From Ilyonectria destructans (Eukaryota > Ascomycota > Sordariomycetes > Hypocreales > Nectriaceae), in the NCBI GenBank assembly GCA_020740775.1, contig JAHEWK010000011.1, forward strand, positions 372,001 to 436,000: 64,000 bases of DNA. The letters run 5' to 3'. The notes beneath the pieces are model-generated. The model searched no databases and was not told the origin of the DNA. It saw nothing but the letters and a program-made list of their open reading frames with translations. This document shows, one piece after another, positions 55,734-64,000 of this stretch (the first letter of the stretch is position 1; the number at the start of each line of letters is the position of its first letter). A program made the translations under genes and the position numbers.

Positions 55734-56516
55734 GCCGCAATTGCAAGTATATAGACAGAGGAGGCACAGAAACGCTGGCCACGCGATCAATTAACATTGG
55801 ATCATGACTGGACCTCCTGACCCGGAGACCTGGTCCTGTTATAAATCTTGTCCCCCTCTGTACATGCGGTAAGCACCCGCGTATAATGAGTCGTAACTTC
55901 CAATCATTTGACGGAACAAGCGGACCTTTTCGGAGCTGAGAGAAGCCCGAAACTCCGCGGGCAGTCTAACGCACCAGGGTTGGTAACATGGAATGTCTCC
56001 ACTCCAAGCTGACCATGCGGAATTACCACGACCATGCGAATTCCATGCGGGATTCAAAACCCGGTGGTTTTACTACCGTTCGTACAATGTAAACTGAAGA
56101 GACTTGTTTCCTGGTAACAGTCAAACGATGGCCATATCAATCCTTTGCGTATGAATTGAACTTGGAATTGTTTTCAAATACTTGGAGGTCGCATTTACGT
56201 CGTCATGGACCCTCAATAGGCCCGAGGAGCCAGGGCGAGACCAAGGATACCATGGCTGAAAATAGCGTGCCCGAAACTCCCCGAGACGACTCAATCCCCG
56301 TAACTCCCCGGAGGCGTCACGAAGCTAATCTGCTCGTCGCCACCAGTTACCCCAGGCGAATCCCCGCGTTTCTCCATAGTTATGGGGTTAGCTGGGGTAG
56401 CAAGGCCTGTTCGATGCTCCAACATATATAGTCCGAGATGTTTCCACTTCTTGGAACTGGACTCATCTCATCCCTTCTATCCCTGCTTCTTCTACTTGAT
56501 CCAGATCATTGAAACC
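55734..56516. promoter_or_regulatory. Promoter region of MFS porter with ACTCCCCG motifs
   Basis: About 780 bp. ACTCCCCGA at 56276-56284 and ACTCCCCGG at 56303-56311 lie 200-240 bp before the start codon at 56517, matching spacing seen in front of the regulator. No gene otherwise. Confidence 0.45.
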
Positions 56517-58163
56517 ATGGGCCAAGGCTCCAACACTCGAAGCGAGCAGAATGCCGTCGGCGCAGGCCTCGCTCAGGTCTTGCCAAATGACGGAGTCGCT
56601 TGGTACAAGAAAGGCCACCTGCGTCTGCTCAACTACTATGCCTTCTCCATGGCGCTTCTGGCTGCCGCCAATGGATATGACGGATCCATGATGAATGGTC
56701 TGCAGGCGTTGCCGCAATGGCACGACTTTATGGACAACCCCAAAGGCGCGTGGCTCGGCTTCATCAATGCAATCCAGGCCCTTTCTTCGACTTTGGCCTA
56801 TCCGGCGGTTGCCTACTTTGCCAATCGATGGGGACGAAAGCGAGGCCTCTTGATCGGCTTCTTCTTTCTCTTCCTGGGCGCTTTCCTGCAAGCATTCACA
56901 CCGAATTCAGCAGGTTTCATCATCAGCCGATTTTTCCTTGGCCAGCCGAGTGCGTGGTGGGCTGGTCTTGCGCCTCTTCTGATCACCGAACTCGCATACC
57001 CGACCCACCGAGCGTTCCTCACATCCTTCTACAACTCCGGCTGGTATGTCGGTTCGCTTCTTGCTGCTTGGGTGACTTATGGAACCCGAAACTACGACGA
57101 TTCCTGGTCGTGGCGTATTCCTTCGATGCTCCAAATCGCCATCCCGATTGTCGCCCTCCCCGCGGCCCTCTTGATTCCCGAATCGCCTCGATACCTTATA
57201 TCCAAGGGACGCAAGGAGGAAGCACGACAGATCCTTCGCAAGTTCCACGCTGGTGGCGAGGAAAACTCAGCCTTGGTCGATTTCGAACTGGAGGAGATTG
57301 AGTGTGTCATCCGAGAGGAGAGCGATATCGCATCCAGCACCTCGTGGGGAGACTTGTTCAACACGCCTGGAAACCGCCATCGCGCAGCCATTTCCATTAC
57401 ACTCGGTGTCTTTGCCCAATGGAACGGTGTGGGAGTGGTTAGTATTTTCTCTCGATTGACAATGCATCTGCTAACTGGACGACAATAGGTCAGCTATTAC
57501 TTGGCCCTGGTGCTAGAAACTGTCGGCATCACTTCGGTCACCGATCAGACCCTCATCAGTGGTTGCCTGCAAGTCTGGAACTTGATCCTAGCCGTTGGAG
57601 CTGCTGCCAGTGTCGATCGAGTTGGACGCCGCTTCCTCTTCCTCCTTAGCTCTGTCGGCATGTTGGTTAGCTTCGTGCTGATCTCAGCTTTGTCCGGAAC
57701 ATTCGACACGACCGGTAACAAAGCGGCAGGTCTTGCCGTGGTTCCTTTCCTGTTCATCTACTATGGATTCTACGACATTGCTTTGTAAGTTGCTGTATCT
57801 CATCATGCTAGTCCAATACTAATGCTCAACAGTACACCCCTGGTCATTGCCTACCCCGCCGAGATTTGGCCCTACACCCTGCGTGCCCGAGGTTTTGCTC
57901 TCACCCAACTGTCGACCTATGCCGCCATCTTCTTCAATACCTTTGTGAACCCAATCGCGCTGGATAAAATTGGATGGAAATATTACGTGGTGTTTGCGGT
58001 TATTCTGGTTGCCATCACCATCACCATCTACTTCCTTTACCCTGAAACTCGTGGCCACAGTCTTGAAGAAATGGCTGTAATCTTTGACAAGCATGACATA
58101 GGTTTGGAGATTGGAGAGAAGCTGAAGGAGGATGTAAAGTCCTCGCATAACGAGACAGTTTGA
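56517..58163 (+). CDS. MFS sugar porter, lactose/hexose permease type
   Basis: Plasma-membrane sugar symporter of 515 residues with 12 TM segments. Exons 56517-57437, 57489-57784 and 57833-58163. Seen: GYDGSMMNGLQ in TM1, loop motif NRWGRKRG, PESPRYLISKGR after TM6, the DRVGRRFLF loop and the terminal PETRGHSLEEM. PAEIWPYTLRARG marks the lactose-permease/hexose-transporter branch. It follows the Zn2Cys6 regulator and lies upstream of a dehydrogenase and a kinase, so it likely imports the cluster substrate. Which sugar it carries cannot be read from sequence. Confidence 0.9.
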
Positions 58164-58554
58164 GTGCAGCTTAGCTTCATACACTTGGAGGGGTTTTCCA
58201 TAGATATTGAATGCGACTACATGAATACCTGATATATTTCAGGCTGTTCAAACATGTACCAAATACTTGAAGCGGGTGTGTTCGAAGCAGATGGGCAAAC
58301 GCTTATCATATTGAGCTTTGCAAAGGTTCTTCACATGGGTTGATGTTGATTCTACATATTTGAGTCTGATTCATGGGAATATTGCGAACGTAAGCTGGCT
58401 GCTTGAACGATAACTATGTGTCTTAACCCACAGCTCTGGATTAAAGCATCTTTACCACGTGAACTGACATTGCATACAAGTAACCTTATGTGTATTTTAG
58501 TACATGTATCCGCTCCCTTGACAATAGCTCTAATCCGGTTTTCTCTGTTCAGGG

Positions 58555-58626
58555 CCAATATTAATGCAGTTACCAATATTAATGCAGTTACCAATATTAA
58601 TGCAGTTACCAATATTAATGCAGTTA
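58555..58626. repeat. Four perfect 18-bp tandem repeats
   Basis: CCAATATTAATGCAGTTA repeated four times without spacer. The unit contains the palindrome AATATT. It is a minisatellite in non-coding DNA and not a CRISPR, because there are no spacers. Confidence 0.9.
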
Positions 58627-59562
58627 CCATAATATAGATGTAGCAAAGCGAGAGAATAATTAAGTCATCAAGCGCCTGGTCTTCATGACGGGGTTACTCT
58701 AATCTAGCGTAAGGGTTGACGTCAGAATGCTTCACCAGGCTTGTTCCAGCCCGCCTTCGTCGGATGACCAGTTATGCAAGTGACCTCGTATCTTGGTGCG
58801 ATTTCCATTGTTTAGTATAGCCCCTTGACGTCCATTTCTCCCTACGGCTATAAATTGGGGCATCAGGGGCGATTTGGGCTAAGAGGTAATGATTAGAAAA
58901 GGTTAATCATCTGGATAGGTTACCGCATGGATAGGCTTTGAATCTGGCTGCCCTAATCTTTAGCGACCTTACTGCTTCAACCCCTCTGAAGATTATCGCT
59001 TAGCCTCCCCCTCCAAGCCCTAGTTCCCCTAACATTTGGCGCTCTTAGTGCCGGCTGCTGAAGCTTAGCGTTTAACCTGCCCTAGAGGCCCTAATATTCA
59101 GCACTTACACCCACTGTAAGTTCCCCCGACCTCGAAGATAGCCGTAAGGGCCAGCAGTCCCGGGTGTTTTATTCACCATTGGGAATACCTCAAGTGTAAA
59201 TGCACTGCCCCTTTTCACTAGTGAATTTATGAGTCTTTTTTAGCCTTGTAAAGTAGCCATGGATAGCGGCGTCTGATCGAAGGTATCCTCCAAGCTAACA
59301 TCACCATCGGTTGATATCAGCAACTTTGCAATAACCGCATTGCCCATTTCGATAGCCCGCAATGGTTGCGTTTACCCTAATTTATCTTGCGCGTTGAGAT
59401 CAACCCTTTTACAGTGGCTAGCAGATTTATAATGGCTTTATGCTATTATAGGCCGCAACAATACGATGCTCTGCCTGATATATCCACTGAGTTAACATCG
59501 GTGCCCCAACCTTGAGTAACCCTGAGTATATGAGTCTTTCGTGCTGAGCTCTTCAAAATAGG
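58627..59562. other. Gene-free region, probably degraded sequence
   Basis: About 940 bp rich in TAG/TAA words and short CCCTAA-like blocks, with no open frame of note. It may be a worn transposon, but no element is recognisable. Confidence 0.4.
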
Positions 59563-60474
59563 CTAAAAGATAATTGCACCGCCGTCCACTACAATATCAC
59601 TTCCGTTCATATACGTCCCGGCTGTGCTCGCCAACAGTACAACCGCCCCCGTTAGCTCAGACGGGCTCCCCATTCTACCACTAGGGTTGCGAGCAGCCCA
59701 AATCTTTCGATGCTCTGCAATTCCATCTCCCTCGTTGAGAATAGTGTCCATGTATCCTGGGCTGATACTGTTGGTCCGGATACCGTATTGCGCCCACTCA
59801 GCTGCAAGACAATTCTTGAGCGTCAATAACGCTGCCTTGCTCACGTTGTACGCGGCCTGCGGTTGGGGAAAGTTGACGCGGTGGGCGGAAATGGACGCAG
59901 TAAAGGTGATGGACCCGCCCGTCTTTTGTCGAACCATTTGGCGGGCTGCAGCTTGAGCGCAGATGAAAGATCCGGTAGTGTTGATGTCGAGTATTTTCCG
60001 CCACTGCGACACTGGCATCTCGAGAGTCGCCACGCAGCCAACCACGCCGACAAAGCACACGAGGCCGTCTACTGAGCCTAGCACTCGGGCTGTTTCTTCC
60101 ACGGCTTCTGCAACGGCTTGTTCGTCTGTGACATCCACCTTGAGCGCGTTGATTTTGGCTTGCGGAAACTTGGACCGCATCTTCTCGATTTCTTTCTGTG
60201 ACTGTGCGGGGTTCACATCAAAGATCATCAACCCGCTGAGGCCGTGCTCTAACAGGGCGTCGCATGAGGCCAGGCCGAGAGCTCCAGCTCCACCAGTGAC
60301 AATCATATTTCCTCGAACCGTAAACCGATCTTTGGCTCCATTGACGGGATCAGTAGCAATCCCTGTGGTTGGTGGCGGCGTCATTGACGATGCGGAGCCG
60401 TCGCTGAGAAGCATCGACGGGACCGCTCTGGCGGTCAAGGCCGTGCGATCAGTCAGTTCAGCAGAAGGAGACAT
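59563..60474 (-). CDS. Short-chain dehydrogenase/reductase, polyol (arabinitol/sorbose-type) group
   Basis: Cytosolic NAD(P)-dependent oxidoreductase of 303 residues. Seen: an N-terminal extension of about 55 residues, cofactor motif TGGAGALG, DVTDEQAV for adenine contact, Asn in the catalytic tetrad (DINTTGSF), Ser in TFTASIS and YNVSK. NSISPGYMDT and the C-terminal NGSDIVVDGG are also present. This pattern is close to fungal D-arabinitol, mannitol and sorbose dehydrogenases; which is not decided. It is divergent from the kinase at 60785, with a 310-bp promoter that carries a motif also found before the second porter. Start set at the ATG at 60474. Confidence 0.87.
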   Translation of the reverse strand: MSPSAELTDRTALTARAVPSMLLSDGSASSMTPPPTTGIATDPVNGAKDRFTVRGNMIVTGGAGALGLASCDALLEHGLSGLMIFDVNPAQSQKEIEKMRSKFPQAKINALKVDVTDEQAVAEAVEETARVLGSVDGLVCFVGVVGCVATLEMPVSQWRKILDINTTGSFICAQAAARQMVRQKTGGSITFTASISAHRVNFPQPQAAYNVSKAALLTLKNCLAAEWAQYGIRTNSISPGYMDTILNEGDGIAEHRKIWAARNPSGRMGSPSELTGAVVLLASTAGTYMNGSDIVVDGGAIIF

Positions 60475-60654
60475 GATTGTGCGAGAATGAATGACGAGAG
60501 AAGACAAGTGTATGTGTCAAGTGAACGGATCAAGTTGAAGAATTAACGAAGAGTGCTTTATGAATTTAGCTAGCATCGACAATGAAGATGATGATTCTCA
60601 CTGCAGTACTGCACTGTGGCAGGCCGTGTCATCCCTCACTAGAGCTCCACATTG

Positions 60655-60686
60655 TTCGGAGCACAGTCGCCCGACAGAGATGAGGT
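60655..60686. promoter_or_regulatory. Shared 17+8 bp promoter motif, copy 1
   Basis: TTCGGAGCACAGTCGCC at 60655-60671 followed after 7 bp by GATGAGGT (60679-60686). It lies between the divergent dehydrogenase and kinase genes. The same two blocks occur, contiguous, at 61850-61874. Confidence 0.6.
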
Positions 60687-60784
60687 CAGCTTCGGCTGAA
60701 TCCAATCCAATTGCCACTACAAGATGCCACTTGATCCCTGGAATTGGGGAGGTGTCGCCGGCAACAGTCGATTGAAGCAATATC

Positions 60785-61477
60785 ATGGATTCTGTGTACA
60801 CAAATCTAGCAGAAAGGGCCCTTGACATACACACAGCGTCAAAACAGGACTCTCTTGCGCGAGTCGTCATCGCTTTTTCTGGTCCTCCAGGATCAGGAAA
60901 ATCGACTATTGCAGCTGAGGTGGTGCAACGCATTAATACTCAAACCGGCCGTCCTACCGCAGCAGTCCTGCCAATGGACGGCTTTCACTACTCTCGCGCA
61001 CACCTTGACACATTACCCAATCGCAGCGAGGCATACGCCCGACGCGGCGCTCACTGGACATTCGATTCCGACGGCGTATTGAAGCTTGTCAAAGCTCTCC
61101 ACGTCTCTCGGAACGGGCCTTTACAAGTCATTACAGCACCGAGTTTCGACCACAAATCCAAAGACCCCGTTGCAGATGCGCTTCGCATCGAACCAGAGAC
61201 TCAAATCATCATCATCGAGGGCAATTGGCTGCTTCTCGACCGCGCCCCTTGGAAGCAGATTTCCGACTACGTGGACGACACTTGGTTTGTTGATGTGGAA
61301 CCATCGTTGGCACGACACCGTGTTGCAGCTAGGCATATCAAAGCAGGGATTGAAACGAACTGGGAAAAGGCCATAGCTAGAGCTAACAAGAACGATCTGC
61401 TGAACGGAGAAGAGGTGCGGAGGAATCTGATACGGCCAAATGTTATTGTGCAGAGTGTAGATGACAAGGGCTCTTAG
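60785..61477 (+). CDS. P-loop small-molecule kinase, uridine kinase/phosphoribulokinase family
   Basis: Cytosolic ATP-dependent kinase of 230 residues, single exon. Seen: Walker A GPPGSGKST at about residue 32, the family block MDGFHYSRAHLD with its acidic catalytic residue, RRGAHWTFD, a Walker-B-like IIIIEGNWLLLD and RHIKAGIETNWEKA with a lid-type Arg. Relatives include fungal YFH7-like proteins and bacterial uridine, fructose or nicotinamide-riboside kinases. With a polyol dehydrogenase divergently transcribed, phosphorylation of a ketopentose or similar product is a reasonable inference, but a nucleoside substrate cannot be excluded. Confidence 0.85.
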   Translation: MDSVYTNLAERALDIHTASKQDSLARVVIAFSGPPGSGKSTIAAEVVQRINTQTGRPTAAVLPMDGFHYSRAHLDTLPNRSEAYARRGAHWTFDSDGVLKLVKALHVSRNGPLQVITAPSFDHKSKDPVADALRIEPETQIIIIEGNWLLLDRAPWKQISDYVDDTWFVDVEPSLARHRVAARHIKAGIETNWEKAIARANKNDLLNGEEVRRNLIRPNVIVQSVDDKGS

Positions 61478-62155
61478 TCTGCGATAGACATACATCCCCT
61501 TTCCATTGGCTATTAGAACAATTCTATGGTTGCCCCGGTGTAATGAGAATCTCACATAATTGACGAGACGCGTGCCTTGCTCATGTTCGTGGAGGGCCAT
61601 CCATTGCAACCAATGAAGCTGGATCATCCATCCAGATTAATTCGTTCCACTCCAGACTTCTCTATCCCTCCGTATAATTCAACCCACCATCATTGGATCC
61701 AACCTAAACCAGCATCATCCTAGACCAGACTCCAGCTACCATTCTTCTCGGACCACAACGCGCCGACTCCTTGCCATCGGATCACTGCACCCCGATACGG
61801 GTCCTCGCTTGACCCAGTTCGGCTGGTTAGCGTTCAAGCATCATGCGACTTCGGAGCACAGTCGCCGATGAGGTGACAAACACCCTGTTTGTCCGTCTCA
61901 ATTGTAGCACCTGACTTGTTTTACCAGTGGCCGACGTTGGTTACCCCGATTATTCTACCCCATGGGGATTCTGCCAAGCGCACGATGGGTTAGCGCATGA
62001 CTAGTCGGGTCCAGCGTCCGGACCTCTCCTCATATCGGGACTATATATGTTGCTCATGCCGGCTACCTTTCTCTCGTCAATCAGCCTGGCAGATCTTGTG
62101 ACAAAAAGTACTTGTCATTATTTGTAACTTACCAACATCTCGTCCAACACTCAAT
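61478..62155. promoter_or_regulatory. Promoter region of second MFS porter
   Basis: About 680 bp without a gene. Bases 61850-61874 repeat the dehydrogenase/kinase promoter motif (TTCGGAGCACAGTCGCC directly joined to GATGAGGT), about 280 bp before the start codon at 62156. A CT-rich leader near 62070 follows TATATAT at 62042-62048. Confidence 0.55.
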
Positions 62156-64000
62156 ATGGCTGGACCTGGTGGAGTTTCTCCTGCGGGAGGAGTTGAAATC
62201 TCATACGGAGAAGCGGGTTCGTGTACACCCGACGTTGACGTGCAATTCTGACAGCGTCTAGGTTACAAGGGCCTCTTTAGAGAGCCGTACATCCTTTCTT
62301 TGGCATGTTTTGCAAGTATTGGTGGTGTTCTTTTTGGGTAAGTTGTTCGATATGATGCAGGACTCGACTAACAGCGACAGTTACGACCAAGGCGTCATCA
62401 GTGGCGTATTGGTAATGAACAACTTTGTGCGTCACCCGTTCTCATCTAGATCCATGTGCTAACTCTTCATAGGCAAAGCAATTTCCTCTCTTGGCCAACG
62501 ACGATACGCTGCAAGGATGGATGGTTGCTGTACTCACTTTGGGTGCCATGTTTGGTGCTCTCGCTAACGGACCAATTGCCGATCGATTGTCCAGACGGTG
62601 GTCGATTCTGCTTGCCAACATCATATTCCTCATCGGATCCATCATTCAAGCCGCTTCGATTAACATCCCCATGATCTTTATAGGACGATTCATCGCTGGT
62701 CTTTCCGTTGGTCAGCTCTCGATGGTGGTGCCCTTGTATCTCAGTGAATTGGCACCTCCCAATTTGCGCGGCAGTCTTGTTGCCATGCAGCAACTTGGCA
62801 TCACGGTCGGAATCATGGTTGCGTTTTGGCTCGATTACGGGACTCAGCACATCGGCGGGACTGGGGATGGACAATCGCCTGTGGCGTGGCGTTTTCCCCT
62901 TGCTTTCCAGTGTGTCCCTTCGGTGATTCTAGGAGCCGGGACGTTCTTTTTGCCCTATTCGCCTCGATGGTTGGTAATGGGAGGTGAGGATTCTTTCTTG
63001 TCTTTTGAACAAGGCTGACACTTCTCAGACCGCGAAGAGGAGGCCCGGGCAACCTTGATTCGCATTCGTCGAGTTCCCGCTACGGACGACCGTATTAGAC
63101 TGGAGCTTCTCGAGATCAAAGCGGCGGCCATGTTTGATCAAGAAACAACAGCAGCAATGTACCCAGGAATTGAATCTCCTGTTCGAATCGCCTTTGAGAG
63201 ATACAAGTCGCTTTTCACCGTTCGCCACCTCAACCGTCGCTTGGTCATCGCCTGTCTGCTCCAGATCATCCAGCAATTTACTGGTGAGTTACCATGTTCC
63301 ATGAATGGATGTCGTTAACTCTCTTAGGAATCAACGCCATCATTTACTACGCTCCCCAGATCTTCCGCAAGATTGGATTGTCTGGAAACTCCATCGATCT
63401 TCTTGCAACTGGTGTGGTTGGTGTAATCAACTTCTTTTCAACGATTCCGGCCATCATGTTCATGGATCGTTGGGGCCGCAAGAAAGTCCTCCTCATCGGT
63501 GCTGTTGGAATGAGCATCTCTCAATTGATCGTCGGTACTATCTCTGCCGTGTACAAAGATTCCTTGGCGAATCACCCCGCGGCTGGATGGGCGTCGGCCG
63601 TCTTCATTTGGCTCTACATTTCCAATTTTGCATTCAGCATTGGGTGTGTCAACTGGATCATGCCGTCTGAGATTTTCCCGCCAGGAGTCCGCTCTCAGGC
63701 AGTGGGCGTGGCAATTGGGACCAACTGGTTGAGCAACGTATGACACCACCCCCCTAAATATTTGAGTACTAACAGTATTAGTTCATTGTTGCCCTCATTA
63801 CCCCCCGCATGCTATCAGCCATTGAATTTGGCACATTTTACTTTTTCTTTGGTAAGTTTAATCTCCGTCCCTGCTTCACCAGCTAATTCCCTAGGTTTCT
63901 GCCTCTTCCTCGGAGTGTGGGTCTATTTCTTCGTCCCTGAGACCAAGGGAGTCAGGATTGAGGAAATGGACAAGCTATTTGGTGGCAATCAGGGTGTGGA
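62156..64000 (+). CDS. MFS monosaccharide porter (3' end beyond window)
   Basis: Sugar symporter with 12 TM segments, missing only its C-terminal tail. At least seven introns, for example 62217-62261 and one ending just before TACGACCAAGG (phase 2). Seen: GYDQGVISGVL in TM1, DRLSRRWS loop, GRFIAGLSVGQLSMVVPLYLSE, PYSPRWLVMG after TM6, the TM7 motif QQFTGINAIIYYAPQIF (split by an intron), DRWGRKK and PSEIFPPGVRSQA. PETKGVRIEEMDKLF closes the visible part. These blocks place it among fungal high-affinity glucose/monosaccharide and quinate-type carriers. It shares a promoter motif with the dehydrogenase/kinase pair, so it is probably the second porter of this cluster. Confidence 0.88.

Noticed and set aside
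58555..58626. CRISPR array
   Set aside because: Units are directly adjacent without unique spacers, and the genome is eukaryotic.

Overview
The window is nuclear DNA of a filamentous ascomycete (Pezizomycotina). Its genes carry many 43-75 bp introns with GT-AG ends. Typical fungal families are present: Zn2Cys6 regulators, MFS sugar porters, an RTA1 protein, a fungal rhodopsin-type membrane protein and NACHT-ankyrin proteins. I cannot fix the genus; short introns and family content would suit Sordariomycetes. Splice sites below were placed by eye from reading-frame continuity and family conservation.

Region A (1-13.3 kb): the 3' end of an alpha-glucoside-type sugar porter, then a likely nucleobase catabolic cluster. 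It holds an isopenicillin-N-synthase-fold 2-oxoglutarate (2OG) oxygenase, two different xanthine-dioxygenase (XanA)-family 2OG oxygenases, an alpha/beta hydrolase, a Zn2Cys6 regulator, an NCS1 (Fur-type) permease and a small conserved protein. Six copies of the 8-bp palindrome TCGGCCGA (or a one-base-spaced variant counted separately) lie in promoters of the oxygenase and hydrolase genes. GATA sites lie in the regulator/permease promoter. Together these suggest one pathway-specific regulon under nitrogen control.

Region B (13.3-24 kb): AT-rich DNA, a spliced rhodopsin-like membrane protein, tRNA-Val(AAC), an RNase H-fold protein lacking one catalytic Asp, then a second transporter/oxygenase/regulator set (NCS1 permease, 2OG oxygenase, Zn2Cys6 protein). 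Region C (24-31.5 kb) is gene-poor: a secreted PAN/apple-like protein with five exons, a flavin-binding split-barrel protein and an RTA1 protein.

Region D (31.9-50.6 kb) is an NLR-like island. Two large hydrolase-NTPase-ankyrin genes flank a divergent pair: a cytosolic ankyrin/subtilisin protein and a 314-residue beta-rich protein. One NLR (31.9-37.9 kb) has a degenerate NTPase, a C-terminal ZZ finger and two apparent single-base frameshifts. The other (45.6-50.6 kb) has an intact hydrolase, an intact NACHT, near-identical ankyrin repeats and a foreign-looking C-terminal tail. Two copies of a dispersed repeat lie on either side of it.

Region E (53.6-64 kb) looks like a sugar or polyol utilisation cluster: Zn2Cys6 regulator, MFS sugar porter, short-chain dehydrogenase, P-loop small-molecule kinase and a second MFS porter cut by the window end. 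Shared promoter motifs link these genes.
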